Counted from the stretch's first letter, positions 52,558 to 61,618 are shown. The stretch: DNA of 64,000 bases from JBEBSD01 sp040394475 (GCA_040394475.1 JBEBSD010000013.1:1-64000); one strand, 5' to 3'. A program made the numbers and translations. The notes: generated by a model from the letters alone, not told the origin.

Positions 52558-54711
52558 ATGAAATTTTTAAAAGGGGCCGCCTATAACCTGCTGGTCGGCT
52601 TAAATGTCTTTATCCTGTTTTTCCTGTTTTTTGAACAAAGAATAGAAGTACCTCCCTTGCTGCTGGTAGCGGGCCGCATGCATCCCCTTGTCCTGCATTT
52701 TCCCCTTGTGATCCTGATCCTTGCCTGTGTCCTGGAGTTCTTCAGCCCGCAGCTTCCCCTGGAAGAAAAGCCCCTGAAATGGCTCATATGGCTGTTGTTG
52801 TTTACAGGTGCGTTGTCATCGTCGGTAACGGTCGCTTTCGGACTCCTCCTCTCCAGAGAAGAAGGCTATTCGGGCAGCTTGATGGAAGGCCACAAATGGG
52901 CCGGCGTAGCGGTATGCTTTTTGGCCTGCCTGCTTTGGCTCTTTTATAAAAAACTCCCCAGGAGGCCCCTGCTCTCGTTGATGGGGCTGGTCCTGGCTGT
53001 CGTGATCGGAGCCGGCCACCTGGGCGCTTCTCTTACTCACGGGGAAGATTTTGTTCTGGCTCCCCTCAGGACTTCTACCGCCTATGCACCTGACCTGTCT
53101 GATGCCGTAGTATACGCCGACCTGGTTGCACCCATCCTGCAAAACAAGTGTTTGGCATGCCATAATATCGATAAATCCAAAGGCGGGCTGGTCATGACAG
53201 ACACTGTTTCGCTGGCGGCCGGCGGAGAATCCGGGAAACTGGTGCTTGCTGGAAATTCAGGTGAGAGCCTTTTGATCGAACGGTTGTTGCTGGATATTGA
53301 CCATAAGCACCGCATGCCGCCCAAAGGCAAGCCCCAACTTACCGAAGCAGAGATTGCATTGGTCCGGGCCTGGATAGATGAGGGGGCAAGCTTTTCAGCA
53401 CGGCTGACGAACAGCGCCCCGTCGGAGCGGCTCCGTGAACTGGCGGGCGCTGTTTACGGTCCCGGTCCGGCTGAGACCTTTGATTTCCCTGCAGCCGACA
53501 AATCGCTGATCGCCCAGTTGAACAACAGCTATCGGTTAGTAGCCCCTATTGCCCTTCACGCCCCCGCGCTGGATGTCAGATTTTTCGGGCGGAAATTCTT
53601 TCAAAAAAGCGCCTTGGCAGAACTGGAGCCGATACGCAATCAGCTCGTTCATTTAAACCTGGGCGGCATGACCGTAGGTGATAATGAAATGGGGACTGTC
53701 GCTTCTTTCCCGAACCTCCGTCAGCTAGACCTCAGCAACACGGAAGTGACCGACAGCGGGCTGGTGACGTTAATGGGCCTGGAAAAACTGGAGTTCCTTT
53801 TTTTGACGGGGACGGATGTCAGTAAAAACGGGTTGGAAAAATTACTTGCTTTGCCGCGCCTTAAAGAGGTGTATGTATGGAACACCCGGGTGACACCCGA
53901 CGAAGCCAAAAATCTCACACAGGCACACGCAGGGATCCGGATCGAAACAGGGGCCTCCGGTGCGGATACTACGCTCCTACAGCTTAATCCATTGCTTATG
54001 CTCCCTGAAAATTCGTTTTTCAGGGAGCCGTTCCAACTGAGCTTTGACCACCCCATCCACCAGACGGGAATCCGCTATACACTGGATGGTGCAGATCCGG
54101 ATACAATCAACGGGACAGTCTACCAGGGGCCGTTCCTTGTTCAGGCAAATACCCGGGTAAGGGCGAGGGCCTCCAAGGAAGGGTGGCTGGACAGCGATAT
54201 CGTTGAGAAGTATTTCCAGCATACGTCCTTTCTTCCGGATACTTTTTCATTGCTAACCGCCCCGCACCCGCTCCATAAAGGGCGTGGCACCACGTCGTTA
54301 TTCGACCTCCGGGAAGGGAATACCGATATCCGGTACATCAGCGACGGGAACTGGCTGGGGTATTTCGACAGCGATTTTAGCGTAGAGCTTATATTTGAAA
54401 AGCCCGTTACCCTGAGTGAAGTGACGTTGAGTACACTGACAAGCACCGGCCTGAAAGCGTTTCCTCCGGGGATAGTAACGGTTTGGACAATGGACGAGGC
54501 AGGCCAACCTGTGAGCCTGGCCCGGCTGTCCCCCGCGCCGCCGGACAAAAACAACAAGATACAGCACAACAGAATTGATTGCTCAATCAACTACCGAAAG
54601 CCCGTTTCGTACCTCAAAATTGTCGCGACACCATTAAAGAAGATGCCCGCCTGGCATAAGGAGGCCGGTCAACCCGCCTGGCTTTTTATTGATGAAATCC
54701 TTTTGAACTAA
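52558..54711 (+). CDS. DUF2231 membrane / cytochrome c / LRR / CHB_HEX-type multidomain protein
   Basis: This 717-residue protein starts at ATG 52558; the open frame upstream is repeat sequence. Order: four to five transmembrane helices of a DUF2231-type module (about 10-160; GRMHPLVLHFPLVILILACVLEFF); a Planctomycete-type cytochrome c (CLACH, C198/C201/H202; RMPPKGKPQLTEAEIALVRAWIDEGA); leucine-rich repeats (about 385-470; PNLRQLDLSNTEVTDSGL, LEFLFLTGTDVSKNGL, LKEVYVWNTRVTPDEA); a chitobiase-like C-terminal module (about 495-560; GIRYTLDGADPDTINGTVYQGPF); and a discoidin-like beta-sandwich (about 590-717). It would anchor a haem and an adhesive or carbohydrate-binding arm to the membrane. 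It probably belongs with the DUF1553/DUF1501 pair upstream. Confidence 0.88.
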   Translation: MKFLKGAAYNLLVGLNVFILFFLFFEQRIEVPPLLLVAGRMHPLVLHFPLVILILACVLEFFSPQLPLEEKPLKWLIWLLLFTGALSSSVTVAFGLLLSREEGYSGSLMEGHKWAGVAVCFLACLLWLFYKKLPRRPLLSLMGLVLAVVIGAGHLGASLTHGEDFVLAPLRTSTAYAPDLSDAVVYADLVAPILQNKCLACHNIDKSKGGLVMTDTVSLAAGGESGKLVLAGNSGESLLIERLLLDIDHKHRMPPKGKPQLTEAEIALVRAWIDEGASFSARLTNSAPSERLRELAGAVYGPGPAETFDFPAADKSLIAQLNNSYRLVAPIALHAPALDVRFFGRKFFQKSALAELEPIRNQLVHLNLGGMTVGDNEMGTVASFPNLRQLDLSNTEVTDSGLVTLMGLEKLEFLFLTGTDVSKNGLEKLLALPRLKEVYVWNTRVTPDEAKNLTQAHAGIRIETGASGADTTLLQLNPLLMLPENSFFREPFQLSFDHPIHQTGIRYTLDGADPDTINGTVYQGPFLVQANTRVRARASKEGWLDSDIVEKYFQHTSFLPDTFSLLTAPHPLHKGRGTTSLFDLREGNTDIRYISDGNWLGYFDSDFSVELIFEKPVTLSEVTLSTLTSTGLKAFPPGIVTVWTMDEAGQPVSLARLSPAPPDKNNKIQHNRIDCSINYRKPVSYLKIVATPLKKMPAWHKEAGQPAWLFIDEILLN

Positions 54712-54730
54712 GGAACATGCTGACCACCGA

Positions 54731-54759
54731 CTTCCGGGATTTGTCCAAAAAATAAATCC
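54731..54759. terminator. weak hairpin between convergent genes
   Basis: GGATTT and AAATCC, flanked by CCGG/GG, face each other across an A-rich loop between the convergent multidomain gene and the alcohol dehydrogenase gene. It is a possible bidirectional terminator, but the stem is short. Confidence 0.3.
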
Positions 54760-54776
54760 GGCACTCCGCTGATCCG

Positions 54777-55832
54777 TTACGCTCTCAACGAGGCCATATC
54801 GATCACAAAACGATAGTGCACGTCGCCCTTCAGCAAGCGTTCATACGCCTCATTGATATCCTGAATACTGATCAGCTCGATGTCTGCGGTGAGGTTGTGC
54901 GCTCCGCAGAAATCGAGCATTTCCTGCGTTTCACCGATGCTGCCGATCGTAGAGCCGGCCAAACTTTTCCGCCCCGGGATCAGGCTGAAGGCTTGTACCG
55001 GCAATGGTTTTTCGGGGGCGCCGACAAGCACAAGAACGCCGTCTGTTTGCAGCAAACTCATATACATATTGATGTTATGATCCGCTGAAACGCAATCCAG
55101 GACAAAATGCAACGTGTTCCGGTAGCTTTTCATTTGCTGCGCATCGGTCGACAACACCACTTCATCCGCGCCTAAACGACGGGCATCTTCAAATTTGGAC
55201 GTCGAGGTCGTGAACACCACCACATGCGCTCCCAATGCCTTTGCCAGCTTGATCCCCATGTGGCCCAATCCCCCGATTCCTACGATTCCCACCTTTTTTC
55301 CAGGTCCCACCTGCCAATGCTTCAAAGGCGACCAGGTAGTCACTCCTGCACATAAAAGCGGGGCCGCAGCAGCCAGATCCAGATTTTCCGGGATCCGCAA
55401 AACATAATTTTCGTCTACGACAATCCGTTCCGAATAGCCGCCGTATGTTTGTCCGCCCAGGAATGAATCCGGGTCGTTGTAGGTGAGCGTGTTGCCGTTA
55501 TCGCAGTACTGTTCCAATCCCTCCCTGCAGTGTTCGCATTCCCGGCAGGAATCGACCATGCAACCAACAGCCGCTTTATCTCCGATCTTAAATTTCTGTA
55601 CATGACCTCCCACGGCGACAATTCTTCCCACAATTTCGTGCCCCGGCACGACGGGGTAGGTCGTACCCAGCCATTCATTTCTCACGACATGCAGATCGGA
55701 GTGGCATACCCCGCAATACAAAATTTCAATTTCGACATCATGTGCCGTAGCCAGACGCCGTTTGATGTCCAGCGGCATCATCGGCGCATCCGATGCCCGG
55801 GCGCCATATGCTCTCGCGTTTTTAGTTTCCAT
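54777..55832 (-). CDS. zinc-dependent alcohol dehydrogenase (cinnamyl-alcohol-dehydrogenase/YahK type)
   Basis: This 351-residue cytoplasmic enzyme has catalytic zinc ligands C40 (LYCGVCHSDLH) and H65 (PGHEIVGR) and a third Cys in PLLCAGVTTW. Structural zinc ligands are C96, C99, C102 and C110. The cofactor motif is GIGGLGHMGIKLAKALGAHV followed by TTSTSKFEDARRLGADEVV; the Ser/Thr at the end of the second strand favours NADP. It interconverts aldehydes and primary alcohols. It is a lone gene, convergent with the locus 3 multidomain gene and possibly unrelated to it. Confidence 0.93.
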   Translation of the reverse strand: METKNARAYGARASDAPMMPLDIKRRLATAHDVEIEILYCGVCHSDLHVVRNEWLGTTYPVVPGHEIVGRIVAVGGHVQKFKIGDKAAVGCMVDSCRECEHCREGLEQYCDNGNTLTYNDPDSFLGGQTYGGYSERIVVDENYVLRIPENLDLAAAAPLLCAGVTTWSPLKHWQVGPGKKVGIVGIGGLGHMGIKLAKALGAHVVVFTTSTSKFEDARRLGADEVVLSTDAQQMKSYRNTLHFVLDCVSADHNINMYMSLLQTDGVLVLVGAPEKPLPVQAFSLIPGRKSLAGSTIGSIGETQEMLDFCGAHNLTADIELISIQDINEAYERLLKGDVHYRFVIDMASLRA

Positions 55833-56182
55833 ATTTTTAGTTCTCGTTTTGTTAGTTGCAATGTAAGGAAGAAATCGGTAAAAAAAGGTGTGAGGGACTC
55901 GTGTTGTGTCATGAGTAAATTTTCGGGTATATCACCGGATGTCATCGCGCGGCGGACCGTGAGCTCAGCATGACATACTACCTGAAATTCCATCGTTGAC
56001 ATGACACTACCCGTCACACAACTATACGTGCTGTAATTTCGTTAAACTTAAGAAGCCGATCGGGGAGATACTGGCAAGCAGGCATCCCGCGCCGCCGGAT
56101 TCGGGATTTGCCGATAGCCCTGTACCGATTTTCCCAAAAAGCGAAAACACGAAATAACGAAAACAAAAAACACTTCATTAAT
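55833..56182. other. gap between the divergent ADH and DUF4251 genes
   Basis: This 350-bp stretch contains a copy of the dispersed repeat in inverse orientation (GCGGCGGACCG, 55949-55959, with GATGTCATC before it and CTCAGCATGAC after it). The rest includes the two promoter areas. Short open frames are present, but none has coding character. An in-frame ATG at 56108 extends the DUF4251 frame but precedes its signal peptide. Confidence 0.5.
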
Positions 56183-56668
56183 ATGAAAACGTTCTCCGGA
56201 TTGCTGGGACTGGCACTCGTTTGGCTATTCCTTGCATGCTCCACCTCAAAGCCCCTGGTTAGTTACAGTCCACAGGAAATTAATACGGCGCTGGACAATC
56301 AGTCTTATCAGTTTCAGGCGCAGTTTATGCAGCCGGCCTCCGGAAGAATGCGTAATATTACCGGATCCGGGCATTTTCTGAAAGTAACGTCCGATAAGGT
56401 CTCGGCGAATTTGCCCTATTTCGGGAGAGCGTACGCCGCACCGATAGGCGGTGATGCAGGGATCAAATTCGAATCGGACAACTTTACGTACGACGTCAGC
56501 ACAAAAAGCAAAGGCGAAAGGGTGATTTCCATCAAACTGAGTGGTTCCCCAGAGGTACGCGAGCTCCATTTGACCGTCTTTACCGACGGGAGCGCCGACC
56601 TGAGGGTAACCCCCACCAACAAACAATTTATTACTTACCGGGGAGAAATAACCCCGATGGCCGACTAA
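56183..56668 (+). CDS. DUF4251 lipoprotein
   Basis: This 161-residue protein starts at ATG 56183, which gives a lipoprotein signal with lipobox WLFLAC (Cys19). The mature domain matches DUF4251: YQFQAQFMQPASGRMRNITGSGHFLKVTSDKVSANLPYFGRAYAAPIGGDAGIKFES, then YDVSTKSKGERVISIKL and FTDGSADLRVTPTNKQFITYRGEI. The family is common in Bacteroidota and has no known function. It is followed by a very long perfect hairpin shared with the convergent DUF4249 gene. Confidence 0.88.
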   Translation: MKTFSGLLGLALVWLFLACSTSKPLVSYSPQEINTALDNQSYQFQAQFMQPASGRMRNITGSGHFLKVTSDKVSANLPYFGRAYAAPIGGDAGIKFESDNFTYDVSTKSKGERVISIKLSGSPEVRELHLTVFTDGSADLRVTPTNKQFITYRGEITPMAD

Positions 56669-56707
56669 GCTGTGGGCAGAGTTTCTTACGTAAGGAGATG
56701 ATTTCAA

Positions 56708-56752
56708 TAGCCACTCATTCACGAATGATAGTCATTCGTGAATGAGTGGCTA
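56708..56752. terminator. 21-bp perfect palindromic stem between convergent genes
   Basis: The arms 56708-56728 and 56732-56752 pair without mismatch around a TAG loop. CATTC/GAATG words repeat within each arm, so several alternative smaller foldings exist. It lies between the convergent DUF4251 and DUF4249 genes and ends 3 bp before the DUF4249 stop codon. The position suits a bidirectional terminator, though there is no T-run. Confidence 0.65.
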
Positions 56753-56754
56753 CC

Positions 56755-57729
56755 CTACAGCTCCACATCCAGTACCCCGGTCGTATAGGCCCCGAAACAG
56801 CCCAGCCCGCCTTCTATGTTAGAAGGGATCAGCGTGGGCTCCACAAACGGGTTATCGTTATCGGCGTTGTTGTAAGCATAGTAGAAGCGGTAGTAATTCT
56901 CATCAAGGTTCCTTACTTCATAGTGTATCCGGGCGATCGTAGGGTGGGAAAAAAATGCCGGCTCCCCGGGACCTGAAGGGTTAACATGGTACCCGTACAG
57001 ACTCAATTCATATCGGGGCGACCGGAAAGTGGTCCCATCCAGGTTGCGATCGCTAACTAGTATCCCGCGCACATCGTGCTGCAGGATGTGTTGCCTATAG
57101 TGGTAATTTGTATCCGGTTCTCCCGCGGGAGGATCCGGATTGTAGACCGCCTCCCTGATGGTTGCGTACCCGAATACCGAATAGTAGTTTTTGATGCCGG
57201 GTGGGTCGTCCCACCGGAATTGTAAACGGAACCTCCTGGCACCCGGATTGTCGGAAACCGGCAGACTGTCCAGTTCATAGTCCCGTGGAGCGATTACCTC
57301 CCGGGGGACCACACAACTGGCGGTTACAGACCGCACGCCGTCGGAAACAGACAGCCGGTATTTTTTCCCGGCTTCAATGGGAAAACGCCCGCTGTCCACG
57401 GTGTAGGTGAAGGTGGAATCGACGTACGGGATCGCGATCTCCTTCTCCCCGTCGGAAAGCACCACCGATGCACGCGCAATGAAAGTGGGCGAGTAGGACG
57501 CCGGTCCGAACAATGGCTGCGACTCGGTGACGACTACCCGGATTACGTCCGATTGGGGCGAGAGGAGGCATTCCACTACAAGCTTGGATGTTGACGTCGG
57601 CAAGCGGCTCCTGTCCAGGTCATCGACCAGTGTTTCACAGCCCATGAGCCACAGGGAACAAAAGAATGCCGGCAGGGCTATTAGCGCGCTTGTCTTACCG
57701 GAGAGGAAATAAGGCAGGATCCGTTTCAT
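56755..57729 (-). CDS. DUF4249 family lipoprotein
   Basis: This 324-residue protein has a lipobox at LWLMGC (Cys31). The mature protein has the DUF4249 pattern: LVVECLLSPQSDVIRVVVTESQPLFGP, ARASVVLSDGEKEIAIPY, YRLSVSDGVRSVTASCVVP, RFRLQFRWDDPPGIKNYYSVFGY, and the ending NIEGGLGCFGAYTTG. Its start codon overlaps the stop of the upstream TonB-dependent receptor by one base. These pairs are frequent in Bacteroidota, and the lipoprotein is thought to be the receptor's surface partner. The ligand is unknown. Confidence 0.9.
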   Translation of the reverse strand: MKRILPYFLSGKTSALIALPAFFCSLWLMGCETLVDDLDRSRLPTSTSKLVVECLLSPQSDVIRVVVTESQPLFGPASYSPTFIARASVVLSDGEKEIAIPYVDSTFTYTVDSGRFPIEAGKKYRLSVSDGVRSVTASCVVPREVIAPRDYELDSLPVSDNPGARRFRLQFRWDDPPGIKNYYSVFGYATIREAVYNPDPPAGEPDTNYHYRQHILQHDVRGILVSDRNLDGTTFRSPRYELSLYGYHVNPSGPGEPAFFSHPTIARIHYEVRNLDENYYRFYYAYNNADNDNPFVEPTLIPSNIEGGLGCFGAYTTGVLDVEL

Positions 57730-60077
57730 CAGAATTTGAAGTTATAACTGACAGATGGCAACACCGGGAAGAGAGAGTACCGGGTGAGCACATTGACTTG
57801 CTGACCGGAGTTTGCCGGATCCTCTTTGCTGTCGATCGCATAGAAGAAGGGATTCTTCCGGTTGTAGGTATTGTACAAACCGATTTCCCAGGTCCTTTCG
57901 TGCCTTTTCTTTTTCTTGTGAAATTGAATGGCCAGGTCCATCCGGTGATAGGGCTCGGCCCGGAATGCATTTTTTTGATCATATTCGGAAACGGTGCTGC
58001 CGAACACGGTATACCTGCCGATGGGAAGCGTCATGGCATTTCCGGTACCGTACACCCAGGTACCGGAAAGGGTGATGCGTTTGTTTACTTCGAAGATGCC
58101 CACTACCGAGAGGTCGTGGCGGCGGTCGTAGCGCGGGTAAAAGGTCTTGCCAAAGTTCAGTTCAGGAAATTGCCATTGGGTCCAGGACAAGGTATAGCCC
58201 ACCCAGCCCGACCATCTCCCCGTCTTTTTCTGCACCAGGAATTCGGCGCCGTATGACCAGCCCTTTCCTGCCGTGATATTCTCTTCCCAGTCGATCTCAT
58301 TGGCATTTTCGCCCTCGATGCTGAGAAAAGAAGCGCCTTCCTTGTAGCTGATGATATTCCGCATGTCCTTGTAATAGCCTTCCAGGCTAATGGAAAGATC
58401 CGGCCGGTTCAGGTCCTTCGCCAGGCCAATGGCCACCTGGCCCGATTGCTGGGGAGCGACTTTGTCGGTAGTAGGCACCCACAGATCTGTCGGGAGGCCC
58501 AGGCCGGTATTGCTCAGTAAATGTACATACTGGTTCATTTGTGCGTAAGAGGCTTTTACAGAGAAGTCAGTGGCCAGCTTCAAGGCGGCAGACAGCCTGG
58601 GTTCCGGCCGCCAGTAGGTTTTGGAAGCGGTCTGGAAAGCGCTTAACCTGAATCCGATATTGGTCCTGAGGTTGTTGACAGGCTGCCAGGTATCTTCGAC
58701 ATACAGCCCGGTTTCGAGTGACTGAACGGGCTTCGCCCTTATGTCAGTATCTTCGAAATTACCGGTTACGACCAGGGCTGAAGGGGTGAAGCGATGGGCT
58801 GTGGCCTGCAGGCCGAATTTCAAAGCGTGTCTGGTATCGGGATAGTAGTCAAAATCCGCCTTCAGGCTGAAATCCCGGATCCGGCTGCTGTATTCGAGGC
58901 TGAACTCGTCGGTAACCTGTCCGTTATACCTTTCCTGCTGGTTCGAGAAGACATTAAAGTTGAAGTGACTGTAGATCAGCGAGGTATTGGCAAATAGTTT
59001 CTGGCTGATCAGCCGGTTCCAGCGTAAGGTGGTGGTGGCATTGCCCCACCGTAATCCGGAGGTGTTTTGGTCGTAGGCGCTTCGTACTCTTACGCTGAAC
59101 CGGTCCTGGCCAAAATAGCCGCTGACATAGAGCTTATTGCGCTCGTCCAGGTCATAGTTCATCTTGGCGTTGAGGTCATAGAAGTGGTAGCCCGGCCGCA
59201 CCTTCTCGTTGGAACCGGCCTGCTGCCGGGCGATGAGCGGCGCAGCCAGTACGTCGATGTAGGTTCTCCGGCCCGAAACCAAAAATGATCCCTTTTTCTT
59301 GCCCCATGGTCCTTCCAGCGTAAGGCGGGAGGAAATGAGTCCTATGCCGCCTTCTCCGTGGAGTTTTTCCTTGCTGCCTTCTTTCATATTCATTTCTACC
59401 ACCGAAGACAAGCGTCCCCCGTACCGCGCCGGAAAGCCCCCTTTCACAAGTTCCACACTTTTGAGCGCATCGCTGTTGAATACGGAAAAGAAACCGAATA
59501 AATGGCTGGCGTTATAGACCGTGGCATCGTCGAGTATGATCAGGTTCTGGTCGGGGCCTCCACCGCGGACGTACAGGCCCGTCTGCCCTTCCGTGCCTTT
59601 TTGCACACCCGGCATCAGCTGCAGCACCTTAAGAACATCCTTCTCCCCGAAAAAGGCCGGGATTTTTTTGATCTGACCGATGGGAACCTCGACGCGGCTC
59701 ATCTGAACCGATTCACTGATCTTATCCCGTTGCTTCTTTTCCGAAACTACCACCGCTTCCAGGGCATCCTGCGGAGACAGCGAGACATCCATTTTCATAT
59801 CGGCAAGCAGGGAAACCACGAGCGTCGTTCTTTCATAGCCGACAAATGAAAAATGGACGATCGCACTATCCGACCGGGGAACGGTCAGCGAATAAAACCC
59901 GTAGTTGTTCGTGGCCGTACCATACGGAGAGTCTTCCAGAAAGACGGCAACGCCGGGAAGCAGTTCCAGGCTACCCGTTTCGCGTACAAAACCATTGAGG
60001 GTGATTTTTTCCTGTGCTTCAGCGGACAGGCATTTTAAGGTGGCAATAAAAAAGATGACGTAAATGCTACGGTGCAT
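57729..60077 (-). CDS. TonB-dependent receptor (DUF4249-linked)
   Basis: This 782-residue outer-membrane receptor has a signal peptide (about 1-21), a carboxypeptidase-D-like domain (about 24-105; LNGFVRETGSLELLPGVAVFLEDSPYGTATNNYGFYSLTVP), and a plug (about 125-235; KDVLKVLQLMPGVQKGTEGQTGLYVRGGGPDQNLIILDDATVYNASHLFGFFSVFNSDALKSVELVKGGFPARYGGRLSSVVEM). The barrel ends SVSYNFKF. It lacks an STN domain, so it is not expected to signal through a FecR/sigma pair. It is shorter than SusC receptors and is translationally coupled to the DUF4249 gene. Confidence 0.93.
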   Translation of the reverse strand: MHRSIYVIFFIATLKCLSAEAQEKITLNGFVRETGSLELLPGVAVFLEDSPYGTATNNYGFYSLTVPRSDSAIVHFSFVGYERTTLVVSLLADMKMDVSLSPQDALEAVVVSEKKQRDKISESVQMSRVEVPIGQIKKIPAFFGEKDVLKVLQLMPGVQKGTEGQTGLYVRGGGPDQNLIILDDATVYNASHLFGFFSVFNSDALKSVELVKGGFPARYGGRLSSVVEMNMKEGSKEKLHGEGGIGLISSRLTLEGPWGKKKGSFLVSGRRTYIDVLAAPLIARQQAGSNEKVRPGYHFYDLNAKMNYDLDERNKLYVSGYFGQDRFSVRVRSAYDQNTSGLRWGNATTTLRWNRLISQKLFANTSLIYSHFNFNVFSNQQERYNGQVTDEFSLEYSSRIRDFSLKADFDYYPDTRHALKFGLQATAHRFTPSALVVTGNFEDTDIRAKPVQSLETGLYVEDTWQPVNNLRTNIGFRLSAFQTASKTYWRPEPRLSAALKLATDFSVKASYAQMNQYVHLLSNTGLGLPTDLWVPTTDKVAPQQSGQVAIGLAKDLNRPDLSISLEGYYKDMRNIISYKEGASFLSIEGENANEIDWEENITAGKGWSYGAEFLVQKKTGRWSGWVGYTLSWTQWQFPELNFGKTFYPRYDRRHDLSVVGIFEVNKRITLSGTWVYGTGNAMTLPIGRYTVFGSTVSEYDQKNAFRAEPYHRMDLAIQFHKKKKRHERTWEIGLYNTYNRKNPFFYAIDSKEDPANSGQQVNVLTRYSLFPVLPSVSYNFKF

Positions 60078-60317
60078 AAGTAAAGGTTAGTAGGAGTGTA
60101 ACGAGCGCTGTTAACGCATCAGTATACAAAGCGCGCAGGATATGCGGCAATGCTCTTTTAGTACAAGACTGGAAATAACGGTTAAAGGTTGCACGGGCCA
60201 GTGTGCTGCCATTGGGGACCGACTGTGAACCCGCAGAAACGAGCACGATACGGACCTTCAGGCCACCTCATAAAAAAGTGTCGTTCGTTTATAAAGTAAT
60301 TTTTTTCTGCTATACTT

Positions 60318-60327
60318 ATGTTCCGGA
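60318..60327. promoter_or_regulatory. 10-bp palindrome GTTCCGGAAC
   Basis: A perfect palindrome 22 bp before the 60349 start, in an A+T-rich upstream region. It is a possible operator. No regulator is identified, and short palindromes arise by chance. The rest of the 60078-60348 gap shows no gene. Confidence 0.25.
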
Positions 60328-60348
60328 ACAAAAATTAAATCTGTCCTT

Positions 60349-60930
60349 ATGAATACACAAGCAGAGCACTTTTTCGGGAAAGCTCAAAAATGGAGTGCCG
60401 AATTTCTTTTGTTGCGGGAGATCGTCCTCGAAAACAGATCGCTTGCAGAAGCTTATAAATGGATGCATCCCTGCTACACCTTTGAAGGAAAGAATATCGT
60501 TCTTATTCACGGATTTAAAGAATACTGTGCGCTATTGTTTCACAAAGGCGCTTTGATAAAAGACACGAAAGGCATTCTAATCCAGCAAACCGAAAATGTG
60601 CAGTCCGCAAGACAAATCAGATTTACCCATGCAGCACAAATCATAACATTGAAACCGGTTATCAAGGAGTATATTAAGGAAGCAATTGAAATTGAAAAAT
60701 CGGGAAAGAAAATAGAACTGAAAAAAGTTGCCGATTACCCCGTCAGCAACGAGTTTCAAAAAGCATTAGACCAGGATGAGGCACTCGCCAAAGCATTCTA
60801 TTCGTTAACACCCGGGCGGCAAAAAGGATACTTGTTTTATTTCAACCAAGCCAGGCAGCCCAAAACAAGAGAAGCAAGAATTGAAAAATATTATCAGCAA
60901 ATTTTAGAAGGCAGGGGAATTGACGATTAG
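60349..60930 (+). CDS. DUF1801 / OmdA-type (YdeI family) protein
   Basis: This 193-residue soluble protein has an N-terminal DUF1801 domain (about 10-115; AEAYKWMHPCYTFEGKNIVLIHGFKEYCALLFHKGALIKD) and a C-terminal YdeI/OmpD-associated motif (about 135-180; EFQKALDQDEALAKAFYSLTPGRQKGYLFYFNQARQPKTREARIEKYYQQIL). The combination is a well-known bacterial family of unclear function, in some species linked to peptide-stress tolerance. It is a single gene with no operon partner nearby. Confidence 0.88.
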   Translation: MNTQAEHFFGKAQKWSAEFLLLREIVLENRSLAEAYKWMHPCYTFEGKNIVLIHGFKEYCALLFHKGALIKDTKGILIQQTENVQSARQIRFTHAAQIITLKPVIKEYIKEAIEIEKSGKKIELKKVADYPVSNEFQKALDQDEALAKAFYSLTPGRQKGYLFYFNQARQPKTREARIEKYYQQILEGRGIDD

Positions 60931-61225
60931 GCAGGCCTCCTTAGCGGATACCCCGCCAGATATGATAAGAACGTTCACAGACACTAGAGGGACAATAAAA
61001 AAAGTCAAAAGCGGAAACAGGTAGCAACCGCCTTTACAGGCCGTTTGTGAGCTAAATTTTCAGACAACTTGCGGCAAAAGCCGCTTGCCACTAATAACTA
61101 AGCTTTTAGTAAATTTTTATTCTAATGGTTATCGGAGATGCTTCGTAAGAAGGTGAGTGCTAAGGATCCCGCCCCACAAAGCGGTAAAGCATCAGTGGTA
61201 ATGGAAACAAACATTACATAGTACT

Positions 61226-61618
61226 ATGGAACATAAAAACGAACAACATATCTCTTATCGAAAAAAGCAAATTGCCGACAGGTTTTTAGCAGAACTGGAC
61301 AAACATTTGACAGACCTGACTAATGGAAATGTGGAAACTTCCTATGGCATAAAACAACTGGCAGAATTAATGTTTATAGATCCAAACCATTTAAGCGATA
61401 CCATAAAGAAAGTTTTAGGGAAATCGCCCTGTAGCATTTTTGAAGAAAAACTCGTTGATATATGTAAAACCTTAATTGTCAATTCGGACAAGCCCATAGG
61501 CGAAATCGCTCACACGTTTGATTACGAGCCTTCCAATTTTATAAAACTTTTTAAGCGATACACGGGCACTACACCCCTGCAGTTCCGCAAGCACTACTTT
61601 TTAAACACGGTCATTTAA
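61226..61618 (+). CDS. AraC-type helix-turn-helix protein (DNA-binding domain only)
   Basis: This 130-residue protein is almost entirely an AraC/XylS DNA-binding region: first helix-turn-helix in SYGIKQLAELMFIDPNHLSDTIKKVLGKSPCSIFEEKLV, second in KPIGEIAHTFDYEPSNFIKLFKRYTGTTPLQFRKHY. No sensor domain precedes it, so it is either a stand-alone short regulator or what remains of a longer AraC protein. The SDR gene follows after 93 bp, a typical regulator/target neighbourhood. Confidence 0.85.
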   Translation: MEHKNEQHISYRKKQIADRFLAELDKHLTDLTNGNVETSYGIKQLAELMFIDPNHLSDTIKKVLGKSPCSIFEEKLVDICKTLIVNSDKPIGEIAHTFDYEPSNFIKLFKRYTGTTPLQFRKHYFLNTVI

